64,000 nucleotides of DNA from Massilia phyllostachyos (GCF_021044825.1 NZ_JAJNOC010000001.1:496001-560000); one strand, 5' to 3'; shown: positions 17,468 through 27,097, numbered from the stretch's first letter. Translations and numbers: made by a program. The notes: generated by a model from the sequence alone, not told the origin.

Positions 17468-17965
17468 ATGCGCCTGTTGTTGTCATACGCAATCCTCTTG
17501 CTGTCCTGCGCCGCTGCCTCGGCGCAGGAAGTTCCCCAGGATCTGGAAGCGTACGGCGAAGTCTATCCGGCCGCCTGCAAGGCCAGCGAACGAAAGGCCC
17601 TGAAGTCCTCGTTGGAAGCGTTGAAGGAAGCCGACACGCAGAAACTGTGGCAGGCGATCGACACGCTGCTCTGCGCCCCTGCCACACCGGCCAACGAGCG
17701 CTTGGTGAAGCAGATGCTGGCGTCCAGGGGCGAGACGCTGGATGAAGACACGGGTTCCGAACCCACGGTACGGCGCCGACCGCCAACAAACGAACTGGCC
17801 CAGGAGCTGATGGCCAAGGGCCAGGCGTGGCGCGCTACCATCGAACTGCATGACGAGGGGCTGGTCCTGCAGTATGCGCCGAACGAGGCCTGCATCTCCA
17901 GCGTGACCTTCGTCTACCGCGGCAAGAAGTGGTGGATCTTCCAAACAGGATCGGCATGTGATTGA
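17468..17965 (+). CDS. Secreted protein of unknown function
   Basis: A 165-residue protein with a clear signal peptide (MRLLLSYAILLLSCAAASAQ, cut after ASA). The mature part has four Cys (near CKAS, LLCAP, EACIS and the C-terminal ACD), which could form two disulfides, and a positively charged middle (RRRPP). No family is recognised. The ATG at 17468 is preferred over a GTG six bases earlier because TGGAGTG sits at a better distance. It lies 22 bases before a DUF4256 gene, so the two may be cotranscribed. Confidence 0.7.
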   Translation: MRLLLSYAILLLSCAAASAQEVPQDLEAYGEVYPAACKASERKALKSSLEALKEADTQKLWQAIDTLLCAPATPANERLVKQMLASRGETLDEDTGSEPTVRRRPPTNELAQELMAKGQAWRATIELHDEGLVLQYAPNEACISSVTFVYRGKKWWIFQTGSACD

Positions 17966-17987
17966 CCAGGACGAGGAAAGGACAGCC

Positions 17988-18533
17988 ATGAACGCACAGG
18001 AAGCCGAAGTCTTGCTCCAGACATTGCGAGACCGCTTCGACAAGCACAAAGGGCGTCACGATGCCCTGGCGTGGGCCGACGTCGAAGCCCGGCTTGCGGC
18101 CAATCCGAAAGCCCTGCGATCGCTCGCCGCAATGGAGGACACCGGCGGCGAACCGGACGTTACCGGACATGACGCCTCCACCGGCCGCATCGTTTTCTGC
18201 GATTGCTCGCCCGAGACCCCATCGGGCCGGCGCAGCATCTGCTTCGACCGCCCCGCCTTGGACGCCCGCAAGGAAAACAAGCCGCGCAGCAGCGCCATGG
18301 AGATGGCGGCCGAGATGGGCATCGAGCTGCTCACCGAAGCCCAGTATCGCGCCTTGCAGGAACTCGGTGAATTCGACCGCAAGACCTCGAGCTGGATCGC
18401 GACGCCGCCCGACATCCGCAAGCTCGGCGGCGCGCTGTTCTGCGACCGCCGCTACGGCAAGGTCTTCGTGTACCACAACGGTGCCGAGTCCTATTATGCG
18501 GCGCGCGGCTTCCGGGGCATGCTGATCGTTTGA
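17988..18533 (+). CDS. DUF4256 family protein
   Basis: A 181-residue cytoplasmic protein of the DUF4256 family, recognised by the conserved blocks EDTGGEPDVTGHD, GRRSICFDRPALDARKE, TSSWIATPPDIRKLGGALFCDRR and YHNGAESYYAARGFRG. Function is unknown; conserved Cys, His and Asp residues are compatible with an enzyme but prove nothing. The ATG at 17988 follows GAGGAAAGGA and gives the length usual for the family. It is followed after 71 bases by a secreted glycosidase. Confidence 0.85.
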   Translation: MNAQEAEVLLQTLRDRFDKHKGRHDALAWADVEARLAANPKALRSLAAMEDTGGEPDVTGHDASTGRIVFCDCSPETPSGRRSICFDRPALDARKENKPRSSAMEMAAEMGIELLTEAQYRALQELGEFDRKTSSWIATPPDIRKLGGALFCDRRYGKVFVYHNGAESYYAARGFRGMLIV

Positions 18534-18604
18534 ACCTCCGGCTCGGCTGTTATGGTAGCGTCTCCAAAAAGGTGAAGAACCATCATCGACTACAGGAGAC
18601 AGCA

Positions 18605-19942
<1,338 letters not shown>

Positions 19943-20032
19943 TACAAACGCGCGTGTAAAGCAGGCTGCGCTCCAGGCCGACTTGACCTATGATGGCGAG
20001 CTATCAACAAATCCGTCAAACAGGAGAGTCAT

Positions 20033-21736
20033 TTGCAAGCCAAGTCCCTGACGCTGCATGCCGCGCTGCTCGCCAGCCTGGCAGCGATGCCCGCTGCCCA
20101 TGCCGTCGCCCAGAACGCGGGCCAGACCACCTTCCAGAACAACTGCGCCAGCTGCCACAGCGTCGATGCGAAGCTGACGCCGCTCGCGGGGCCGGGCCTG
20201 CACCGGGTCCTGGGCCGCAAGGCGGCATCGGTCCCCGGCTATAACTATTCGGCGGCGTTGACGAAGGCTGGCGCCGCCGGCAAGACCTGGACCCGCGCGG
20301 AGCTCGACGTGTTCCTGGCCGACCCGGCGAAGAACGTCCCCGGCACCACGATGCCGGTCGGGATCTCGGACAAGAAGGCGCGCGCCGCCCTGATCGACTA
20401 CCTCGCCAGCCTGCAAGGCCCGGCCGTCGCCGCCGCCGCCGCTAGCGCGCCGGCCGCGAAAACCGCGCTGGAGCGCCGCGGCAGCTGGGACGACAGCCAG
20501 CCCGGCAGGATCTGGCACCTGAAAGCCAGCGACCTGCCGCCGCCCTTCGCCACCAGCAGCGCCGGCAACGGCCCGCGCGTCGAGGCGCGTCCGAACGGCA
20601 GCATGCCGACCGTGCCGAAAGGCTTCACGGTGGGCGTGTTCGCCCAGGACGCGGACAAGCCGCGCCTGCTGCTCCGCGCGCCGAACGGCGACATCTTCCT
20701 GGCCGCCACCGCCAAGGGCGAAGTCAAGGTGCTGCGCGCGAAGAACGGCGAGAAAGCCGACAACGTCGAGACCTTCGCCAGCGGCTTGACCCGCCCCTAC
20801 GGCATGGCCTTCTGGCCCTCGAACGACAACCCGCAATACCTGTACGTCGCCAACGTGAATTCGGTGGTGCGCATCCCGTATCGTAACGGCGACCTCAAGG
20901 CGCGCGGCGAAGCCGAAGTGATCGTGCCGACCCTGTCCGAGACCAGCGGCGGCCACACCACCCGCACCCTGGCATTCTCCAGCGACGACAAGACCCTGCT
21001 GCTGTCGATCGGTTCGGCCACCAACGTCGCCACCGAGATCGGCGCCAAGCCGCCGGAGCCGCTGGCGCAGTGGGAAGCCAAGCATGGCTTCGGCGGCGCC
21101 TGGGGCGTGGAGACCGACCGCGCCACCGTCATGGCCTTCGACCCGGACGGCAAGAACCGCCGCACCTACGCCACCGGCCTGCGCAACTGCGTCGGCATGC
21201 TGGTGTATCCGGGCACCGGCGACGTGATGTGCAATGTGAACGAGCGCGACGCGCTGGGCGACAACCTGCCGCCGGACTACCTGACGCGGGTGAAGCAGGG
21301 CGGCTTCTACGGCTGGCCGTGGTACTACATCGGCGACAACGAAGACCCGCGCCTCAAGGGCCACCGCCCGGACCTGAAGGGCAAGGCCATCGTGCCGGAC
21401 GTGCTGATCCAGCCGCACTCGGCGCCGCTCGGCATGGCGGTCTACCAGGCGCCGAAGAACGCCGCCAACGCCTTCCCGAAGGAGTATGAAGGCGACGTAT
21501 TCGTGGCGCTGCACGGTTCCTGGAACCGCGGCGTGCGCACCGGCTACAAGGTGGTGCGGGTATTCATGAAGAACGGCGTGCCGACCGGGCAGTACCAGGA
21601 CTTCATGTCCGGCATGGTGCTCAGTGACCGCGACGTCTGGGGCCGCCCGGCCGGCGTGGCGGTGGCGCAGGATGGCGCGCTGCTGGTGGTCGATGACGCC
21701 GGCGGCGTGGTGTGGCGGATCGCGCCGCAACGCTGA
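20033..21736 (+). CDS. Cytochrome c fused to sorbosone-dehydrogenase-like beta-propeller
   Basis: A 567-residue periplasmic oxidoreductase. Order: signal peptide (to about 26, AHAVA), class I cytochrome c domain (about 28-125) with haem motif CASCH and distal ligand in GTTMPVG, an Ala-rich linker, then a six-bladed propeller of the PQQ-dependent sugar dehydrogenase (GSDH/sorbosone dehydrogenase) type with GLTRPYGMAFWP, TGLRNCVGM, GGFYGWPWYYIGDNEDPR and ALHGSWNR. Electrons from an aldose or aldehyde would pass to the fused haem. The start codon is TTG at 20033, placed correctly behind CAGGAGA. Its own terminator follows. Substrate is unknown. Confidence 0.88.
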   Translation: MQAKSLTLHAALLASLAAMPAAHAVAQNAGQTTFQNNCASCHSVDAKLTPLAGPGLHRVLGRKAASVPGYNYSAALTKAGAAGKTWTRAELDVFLADPAKNVPGTTMPVGISDKKARAALIDYLASLQGPAVAAAAASAPAAKTALERRGSWDDSQPGRIWHLKASDLPPPFATSSAGNGPRVEARPNGSMPTVPKGFTVGVFAQDADKPRLLLRAPNGDIFLAATAKGEVKVLRAKNGEKADNVETFASGLTRPYGMAFWPSNDNPQYLYVANVNSVVRIPYRNGDLKARGEAEVIVPTLSETSGGHTTRTLAFSSDDKTLLLSIGSATNVATEIGAKPPEPLAQWEAKHGFGGAWGVETDRATVMAFDPDGKNRRTYATGLRNCVGMLVYPGTGDVMCNVNERDALGDNLPPDYLTRVKQGGFYGWPWYYIGDNEDPRLKGHRPDLKGKAIVPDVLIQPHSAPLGMAVYQAPKNAANAFPKEYEGDVFVALHGSWNRGVRTGYKVVRVFMKNGVPTGQYQDFMSGMVLSDRDVWGRPAGVAVAQDGALLVVDDAGGVVWRIAPQR

Positions 21737-21747
21737 ACGCTTCACGA

Positions 21748-21776
21748 GAACCCGCCGCAAGGCGGGTTCTTTTTTT
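21748..21776 (+). terminator. Rho-independent terminator after the sugar dehydrogenase
   Basis: GAACCCGCC (21748-21756) - GCAA - GGCGGGTTC (21761-21769) followed by seven T. Confidence 0.92.
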
Positions 21777-22010
21777 GCTAGAGGTGTATCAGCATCGCGT
21801 GGGTGTGCCTGCACTAAGGAGCGCGGATTAATCACAGAGGGAGAGCGGCCCGCAGCTACCGCGGGTGTTCAGCCTCGACGCGCAGCTTGGCACGCCGCAC
21901 GGCTTCGGCTACGGAATTGTCGGCGGCATGGTCGGGTGCACAATCCCGACTGAGCGCCGCTCCCGGCGCGGCCTCGCTATGATGGTCGCAAGCCTGTCCC
22001 GGGAGTCCGC

Positions 22011-23657
22011 ATGCACGACCGCTTTGCCCTGCACTACGTTCCCGAAGCCTTCTCCACCGCCGGCCAGAAGCTGATGGGCCGCCAGTCCGCCGGCGTCGGC
22101 CTGCTGCGCGCGATCGCGCGCCATGCCGGCGACGCGGACATCGGCTGCTTCGCCGCCGAGCGCAGCCACGCCGACGCGTTCCAGGCCGCGCTGCGCGAGG
22201 AAGGCTACGGCGGCGAGGCCACCTGGGTGCCGCATGCCGCGCCGCAGGAACTCGGCCGCTTCGGCTGCCTGTACCACCCCGGCCCCGGCATCGAGCGCCT
22301 CGCCTGGCGCCGCCTGCAGGCCGGCGAGCACCGCTACAGCCTGTGCGGTGTCACCCACTGCACCGCCTCGCACGAGACGATGAGCATGGTGACCGGCCTG
22401 CTGGTGGCGCCGGTGCGCAGCTGGGATGCGATTGTCTGCACCTCGCGCGTGGTGCGCGACAGCGTGCGGGTGCTGATCGAGGCGCAGGCCGACTATCTGC
22501 GCACGCGGCTGGCCGCGCAGCGCTTCGAGCTGCCGCAGCTTCCCCTGATTCCGCTCGGCGTGCATTGCGTTGACCTGCAGGCCGAACCCGGACGCCGGAT
22601 GGAAGCGCGCGCCCGCCTCGGCATCGGCGAGGACGATGTCGCCTTTCTCTACCTCGGCCGCCTGTCGGTGCACGCCAAGTCGCATCCGCAGCAGATGTTC
22701 ACCGCGCTCGAGCGCGCCGACAAGGGCGGGCGGCGAGTGCACCTGATCCTGGCCGGCTGGTTCGCCGGAGAGGCGATCGAGCATGCCTTTCGCGAAGCCG
22801 CCGCGGCGCTGTGCCCGTCGGTGCGGCTGGTCGACGTCGATGGGCGCGACCCCGGCAACCAGGACGACGTGTGGGCGGCGGCCGACGTGTTCACGTCGCT
22901 GTCCGACAATGTGCAGGAGACCTTCGGCCTGAGCCCGGTGGAGGCGATGGCGGCCGGGCTGCCCTGCGTGGTCTCGGACTGGAACGGCTACCGCGACACG
23001 GTGCGCGACGGCGTCGACGGCTACCGCATCCCGACCATCATGCCGGGGCCGGGCGCGGGGCTCGACCTGGCGCAGCGCTACGACGACGGCGTGGACGGCT
23101 TCGACATGTACTGCGGCCACACGAGCCAGGCGGTGGCGGTCGATGGCGCGCTGCTGGCCGAGGCCTACGGCCGCCTGGTGCGCGACGCCGAGCTGCGCCG
23201 CACGATGGGCGAGCAGGCGAGAAAGCGCGCGCTGGCGGAGTTCGACTGGAGCGTGATCTTGCAGCGCTACCGCGCGCTGTGGGACGAGCTGGCGGAGCGC
23301 CGCCGCGCCGACCCGGTGCTGGCGCCGCCGCTGCCGTCGCGCGCGCCGGACCGGCCCGATCCCTTCAAGCTGTTCGCGACGTATCCGACGCGGCCCCTGA
23401 CGGCGGCTTCGCTGGTCGAGCTGACCGGGGACGCGTCGCTGGCGCTGGTGCGCCAGTACCGCGATCTGGCCATCAACCGCTTCGCCGCGGCCTCGCTGCC
23501 GACACTCGAGGATTTCGGCCGCCTGTTCGGGGCGATCGGCCCGCGGCCGGTGGAAGTCGAAGAGCTGATCGACACGCTGGGTCCGTGCGACCGCCCGACG
23601 CTGCTGCGCGGCCTTGCCTGGCTGTGCAAGATGGACCTGCTCAGGGTGGTGGAATGA
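22011..23657 (+). CDS. Glycosyltransferase, GT4 family
   Basis: A 548-residue cytoplasmic sugar transferase with GT-B fold. The donor-binding signature is visible as ETFGLSPVEAMAAGLPCVVSDWNG (about 303-326) with the preceding SLSDNVQ; FLYLGRLSVHAKSHPQ starts the C-terminal Rossmann domain. The last 100 residues extend past the usual GT4 end and look helical. No other polysaccharide gene is beside it, so the acceptor is unknown. The ATG at 22011 follows GGGAG. The 274 bases upstream, after a terminator, show nothing else. Confidence 0.85.
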   Translation: MHDRFALHYVPEAFSTAGQKLMGRQSAGVGLLRAIARHAGDADIGCFAAERSHADAFQAALREEGYGGEATWVPHAAPQELGRFGCLYHPGPGIERLAWRRLQAGEHRYSLCGVTHCTASHETMSMVTGLLVAPVRSWDAIVCTSRVVRDSVRVLIEAQADYLRTRLAAQRFELPQLPLIPLGVHCVDLQAEPGRRMEARARLGIGEDDVAFLYLGRLSVHAKSHPQQMFTALERADKGGRRVHLILAGWFAGEAIEHAFREAAAALCPSVRLVDVDGRDPGNQDDVWAAADVFTSLSDNVQETFGLSPVEAMAAGLPCVVSDWNGYRDTVRDGVDGYRIPTIMPGPGAGLDLAQRYDDGVDGFDMYCGHTSQAVAVDGALLAEAYGRLVRDAELRRTMGEQARKRALAEFDWSVILQRYRALWDELAERRRADPVLAPPLPSRAPDRPDPFKLFATYPTRPLTAASLVELTGDASLALVRQYRDLAINRFAAASLPTLEDFGRLFGAIGPRPVEVEELIDTLGPCDRPTLLRGLAWLCKMDLLRVVE

Positions 23658-23688
23658 CGTGGGGCGGCCATGCCGCCCCACGGATCGA

Positions 23689-24108
23689 TCAAGCGACTTG
23701 GGTCACGCGCTTACGGCTGCTCGCCGCATCCACGCTGTAGGCGCCGGCGCCGAACGCCACCACCTGCAGCAGGCCGCCGGCCATCGCGATGTTCTTCATG
23801 AAGTGGATCAGCTGGTTCTGGTCGCCCAGCGCGTGGTGGAACACCAGCGCCGTCACCACCGAGAAGATCGCCAGGCCCAGCGCCACGATGCGGGTCTTGA
23901 TACCGAGCGCCAGCATCACGCCGCCGCCCAGTTCGACCGCGATCGCGACGATCAGGCCGACGGTGGCGAAGGGCAGGCCTGCGGACTCGATGTAGCCGAT
24001 GGTGCCGGCCGGGGCCAGGGCCTTGCCGACGCCGCTGAGGATGAAGATGGCGGCCAGCAGCAGGCGGCCGATGGCCGGGACGGCGGATTGATTGGTGGTG
24101 GTGTTCAT
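23689..24108 (-). CDS. DoxX family membrane protein
   Basis: A 139-residue inner-membrane protein with four hydrophobic segments and the DoxX pattern: RLLLAAIFILSGVGKALAP at the start, VELGGGVMLALGI in the middle and HFMKNIAMAGGLLQ near the end. DoxX relatives take part in thiosulfate-quinone oxidation or redox stress, but most, as here, have no assigned role. The ATG at 24108 follows AAAGGAG on the minus strand. It is divergent from a LysR regulator 111 bases away, the usual arrangement of a LysR gene and its target. Confidence 0.88.
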   Translation of the reverse strand: MNTTTNQSAVPAIGRLLLAAIFILSGVGKALAPAGTIGYIESAGLPFATVGLIVAIAVELGGGVMLALGIKTRIVALGLAIFSVVTALVFHHALGDQNQLIHFMKNIAMAGGLLQVVAFGAGAYSVDAASSRKRVTQVA

Positions 24109-24184
24109 GACGGCTCCTTTCGGTATGGGGTTGTGTGCTGCGATGGAGTCATCTTAGGCAGGATAGATCGATCCAGGAAGCCTA

Positions 24185-24207
24185 TATAATTCGATAAGAC
24201 CTATCGA
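24185..24207. promoter_or_regulatory. Promoter -10 and operator palindrome between doxX-like and lysR genes
   Basis: A -10 box TATAAT (24185-24190) is directly followed by TCGATA-AGACC-TATCGA (24191-24207), a perfect 6-bp inverted repeat with a 5-base gap and a T-n11-A core typical of LysR sites. It would overlap the lysR transcript start, which suggests self-repression. A related half-site (ATCGAT) lies at 24167-24172. Confidence 0.55.
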
Positions 24208-24219
24208 AGGAGTAGATAC

Positions 24220-25110
24220 ATGCTCGACGGCCTCTCCATGGACCAGCTGCGCACCTTCATCGCCGCAGCCGACGAAGGCAGCTTCTCGGCCGCGGGCCGC
24301 AAGCTGCGCCGCGCGCAGTCGGTGGTGAGCCACACGCTCGCCAATCTCGAGCTGCAGGTGGGCCTGGCGCTGTTCGATCGCAGCGGACGCTATCCGCAGC
24401 TGACCGAGGCCGGACGCGCGCTGCTGGAAAGCGCGCGCGAAGCCGCGAACAGCATGGACGCGTTCAAGGCGCGGGCGCGCATGCTCGCCGGCGGCCTTGA
24501 GCCGGAGCTCGCGGTGGCGGTCGACGTGATGTTCCCGATCGCGACATTGACCGACGCCGTGAAGGCCTTCCACCACCAGTTCCCGGCCACGCCGCTGCGC
24601 CTGTACGTGGAGGCGATGGGTGCGGTGGTGCAGCCGCTGCTCGATGGCCGCTGCCGCATCGCGGTGATCGGTTCGCTGCCCGACATCCCGGCCGATTGCG
24701 CATCCGACTACCTGGCCGGCGTGCCGTCCGCGATCGTCGCGGCGCCGGAACATCCGCTGGCGAAGGCGCGCCGCGCCCTGACGCGCGCGGAGATCAACAA
24801 GCACGTGCAGCTGGTGCTGACCGACCGCTCCACCCTGACCGCGGGCCGCGAGTTCGGCGTGATGTCTCAGCACGTGTGGCGCCTGGCCGACCTGGGCGCG
24901 AAGCACGCTTTTCTGCGCGCCGGCCTGGGATGGGGCAGCATGCCGCTGCACATGGTCGAGCAGGATCTCGCGGACGGCACGCTGGTGCGGCTGTCGCTCA
25001 GGGCGCACCCGCTGCTCGGCACGGCCTTTTCAATGCACGCGATCTGGTTGAAAGACCAGCCGCCGGGACCGGCGGGACGCTGGTTTGTCGATCGATTGAA
25101 ATGCGATTAG
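24220..25110 (+). CDS. LysR family transcriptional regulator
   Basis: A 296-residue DNA-binding regulator. An N-terminal winged helix (about 5-65, MDQLRTFIAAADEGSFSAAG then AQSVVSHTLANLE) is followed by a periplasmic-binding-protein-like sensing domain (about 90-290), with GWGSMPLHMVEQDL near the end. The start at 24220 follows GAAGGAG. It is divergent from the DoxX gene, its likely target, with a palindrome in the shared region. The effector is unknown. Confidence 0.93.
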   Translation: MLDGLSMDQLRTFIAAADEGSFSAAGRKLRRAQSVVSHTLANLELQVGLALFDRSGRYPQLTEAGRALLESAREAANSMDAFKARARMLAGGLEPELAVAVDVMFPIATLTDAVKAFHHQFPATPLRLYVEAMGAVVQPLLDGRCRIAVIGSLPDIPADCASDYLAGVPSAIVAAPEHPLAKARRALTRAEINKHVQLVLTDRSTLTAGREFGVMSQHVWRLADLGAKHAFLRAGLGWGSMPLHMVEQDLADGTLVRLSLRAHPLLGTAFSMHAIWLKDQPPGPAGRWFVDRLKCD

Positions 25111-25257
25111 CGCTTTTGTGTGCGCTGTTTCACATACGAATGCACAAGTGTGTGTGGTTGAATGCGTAAGCGCATGTTTTAGCGCGCAAAATCGATTTGA
25201 TTTGCGCCGATCCGGTTGCGCGCTCACAAAGTTTTCGTGTACTTTACGTGATTGAAT

Positions 25258-25285
25258 TTGTCAAAACGTGAAGATGTGATATTGT
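25258..25285 (+). promoter_or_regulatory. Putative sigma-70 promoter for a small RNA or long leader
   Basis: -35 TTGTCA (25258-25263), 16-base spacer, -10 TATTGT (25280-25285). It would start transcription near 25292. Position relative to the terminator at 25354-25415 gives a transcript of about 120 bases. Confidence 0.4.
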
Positions 25286-25291
25286 CGCGTC

Positions 25292-25415
25292 CATCCAGGC
25301 AGTAATCGATCGAATAATAGGACACTGATTCAATCAGTATGCACGCAAGCGCAGCGAAAAGAACAAGCCGCACTGCCTGACGAAATGCTCAGGCATGGCG
25401 GCTTTTTCTTTTCGC
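25292..25415 (+). ncRNA. Candidate small RNA (or attenuated leader of the histone-like gene)
   Basis: Predicted transcript of about 120 bases: first hairpin ACTGA-TTCAA-TCAGT (25324-25338), a single-stranded purine-rich linker, then a very long terminator stem. There is no open frame with a ribosome site inside. It lies in the 520-base gap between lysR and the histone-like gene. It could be an independent sRNA or a premature-termination product of the histone-like gene leader; sequence alone cannot decide. Confidence 0.4.
25354..25415. terminator. Long-stem bidirectional terminator
   Basis: Arms 25354-25380 and 25389-25415 pair over 27 positions with only three mismatches (an internal AC/TG loop and one C opposite T), 8-base loop. 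The right arm carries TTTTTCTTTT, the left arm its complement, so it can act on both strands. Confidence 0.8.
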
Positions 25416-25630
25416 GCCCGTGAGGGTAGCGAGCTGAAAACACGTTGAGTCGGTTGCCTGTCGACGTTGGCTGAAGCGCTGCAATTGTGAGGAGTTGCAG
25501 CAGTTCAGCCGGTGCCGGATTCATTGGCCTTAACCGCTTCGGTTTGGTCCGATGAATAATTCGCTCACCACGGTGGTCGGGCGGATTTTAAACCTTGAGC
25601 ATTTCTCATCGCAGATGAAGGAGCATAAAA
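25416..25630 (+). other. Structured leader of the histone-like gene
   Basis: A gene-free stretch with GGCTGAAGCGCTGCAA (25469-25484) / TTGCAGCAGTTCAGCC (25495-25510), a 16-bp stem with two mismatches whose loop contains GAGGAG. A smaller hairpin AACCG-CTT-CGGTT (25532-25544) follows. No convincing -10 box lies in this part, which leaves the promoter of the histone-like gene uncertain. Confidence 0.45.
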
Positions 25631-27010
25631 ATGGCAACCGCTAAGAAACCAGCAGCAAAATCCGCCGCCGAGAAACCGGCAGCAAAGCGAGCTTCGACAG
25701 TGTCGAAGTCGAGCGCGGCAGCGACCAAGACTGCAGCCGCCAAGACCACCGCCACCAAGGCAGCCGCCAAGCCGGCCGCCAAGGCAGCGACCAAGCCGGC
25801 AGCCAAGCCTGCTGCAAAGAAAGCAGCAGCGACCAAGACTGCAGCGAGCAAGACCACTGCTACCAAGGCAGCGGCAAAACCTGCAGCGAAGAAAACCGCT
25901 GCTGCGAAACCCGCAGCAAAACCTGCTGCAAAGAAAGCAGCTGCTAAACCGGCAGCAAAGAAGGCAGCTGCCAAGCCAGCAGCGAAGAAAGCAGCTGCTA
26001 AACCGGCAGCAAAGCCTGCAGCGAAGAAAGCAGCTGCTAAACCGGCAGCCAAGCCTGCAGCGAAGAAAGCAGCCGCTAAACCGGCAGCAAAGCCGGCAGC
26101 AAAGAAAGCAGCCGCCAAGCCAGCAGCCAAGGCTGCCACCAAGTCGGCAGCTAAGTCGGCAGCTAAGTCGACCGCAAAACCGGCAGCCAAGAAAGCCGCC
26201 GCAAAGCCGGCAGCTAAACCTGCTGCAAAGCGAGCTTCGACAGTGTCGAAGTCGAGCGCAACTGCTAAACCGGCAGCGAAGTCGACCGCCAAATCGGCAG
26301 CAAAGCCGGCAGCGAAGAAAGCCGCCGCTAAACCGGCAGCGAAATCGACCGCCAAATCGGCAGCCAAGCCGGCCGCAAAGAAAGCCGCTGCTAAACCGGC
26401 AGCCAATAAAGCGACCGCTACCAAAACCGCAGCCAAATCGACCGCTAAATCGGCTGCTAAACCAGCTGCAAAGAAAGCGACCGCAAGCAAAACCGCCGCT
26501 AAACCGGCTGCTAAAGCGACCGCTGCAAAACCTGCTGCAAAGCGAGCTTCGACAGTGTCGAAGTCGAGCGCAACTGCTCCGGCTAAAACCGCTGCTCCGG
26601 CTAAATCGGCTGCTCCGGCTAAAGCCGCTGCTCCGGCTAAAGCCGCTGCTCCGGCTAAAGCCGCTGCTCCGGCTAAATCGGCTGCACCGGCTAAAACCGC
26701 CGCTACCAAATCGACCGCCACCAAATCGGCTGCCAAGCCTGCCGCCAAGCCGGCTGCGAAAGCAGAAGCCAAGCCGGAAGTGAAAGCCGAATCGAAGCCG
26801 GAAACCAAGGCTGAAGCCAAGCCGGAAGTGAAAGCCGATACCAAGGCCGACAGCAAAACCGATTCGAAATCGGAAACCAAATCGGATTCGAAATCGGATT
26901 CGAAAGCCGACGGTAAAGCCGACAGCAAGGCGGCAGCGCCTGCTCCGGCAGCAAAAACCACCCTGTCGCCTGCAGCGGCCTGGCCGTTCCCGACCAGCAG
27001 CCGTCCGTAA
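25631..27010 (+). CDS. Histone-H1-like Lys/Ala/Pro-rich protein
   Basis: A 459-residue, extremely basic, disordered protein made of repeats of the AAKPAAKKA type, like the C-terminal tail of eukaryotic H1 and bacterial AlgP/Hc1-type proteins. It probably binds DNA and helps compact the nucleoid. Residues 1 to about 375 are the basic repeats; about 376-440 become mixed-charge (KAEAKPEVKAESKPE then DSKSDSK), and the last 20 are Pro/Ser-rich. The decapeptide RASTVSKSSA recurs at about residues 20, 201 and 305. The start at 25631 follows AAGGAG. A repetitive gene of this kind changes length easily, so the unit number may vary between strains. Confidence 0.88.
   Translation: MATAKKPAAKSAAEKPAAKRASTVSKSSAAATKTAAAKTTATKAAAKPAAKAATKPAAKPAAKKAAATKTAASKTTATKAAAKPAAKKTAAAKPAAKPAAKKAAAKPAAKKAAAKPAAKKAAAKPAAKPAAKKAAAKPAAKPAAKKAAAKPAAKPAAKKAAAKPAAKAATKSAAKSAAKSTAKPAAKKAAAKPAAKPAAKRASTVSKSSATAKPAAKSTAKSAAKPAAKKAAAKPAAKSTAKSAAKPAAKKAAAKPAANKATATKTAAKSTAKSAAKPAAKKATASKTAAKPAAKATAAKPAAKRASTVSKSSATAPAKTAAPAKSAAPAKAAAPAKAAAPAKAAAPAKSAAPAKTAATKSTATKSAAKPAAKPAAKAEAKPEVKAESKPETKAEAKPEVKADTKADSKTDSKSETKSDSKSDSKADGKADSKAAAPAPAAKTTLSPAAAWPFPTSSRP
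25692..25708. repeat. 17-base palindrome, copy 1, inside the histone-like gene
   Basis: CTTCGACA-G-TGTCGAAG, perfect 8-bp arms around one base, embedded in a conserved unit of about 31 bases (AAGCGAGCTTCGACAGTG... to ...GAGCGC). It encodes part of RASTVSKSSA. Confidence 0.9.
26235..26251. repeat. 17-base palindrome, copy 2
   Basis: Identical to the copy at 25692-25708. Together with copy 3 it shares a longer identical block, from CCTGCTGCAAAGCG before it to GCAACTGCT after it. Confidence 0.9.
26547..26563. repeat. 17-base palindrome, copy 3
   Basis: Identical palindrome, 312 bases after copy 2; it marks the change from AKPAAKKA-type repeats to a run of APAKAA-type repeats. Confidence 0.9.
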
Positions 27011-27023
27011 TGGCAGGCTGACA

Positions 27024-27097
27024 CTCGCTCGATAGCGAGCTTTGCCTGGATCAGGCAGAATACCGCTGTGTGAACTTTCACACGGCGGTTTTTTTTT
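27024..27097 (+). terminator. Three consecutive hairpins ending in a T8 terminator
   Basis: CTCGCT-CGAT-AGCGAG (27024-27039), TGCCTG-GAT-CAGGCA (27043-27057), then ACCGCTGTGTGAA / TTTCACACGGCGGT (27062-27089) followed by a T run. The last is the terminator of the histone-like gene; the first two may protect the 3' end. Confidence 0.85.

Noticed and set aside
25631..27010. CRISPR-like or tandem-repeat array
   Set aside because: The repeats are in frame, encode Lys/Ala/Pro peptides, have no regular spacer length and no cas genes are near; it is a low-complexity protein gene.
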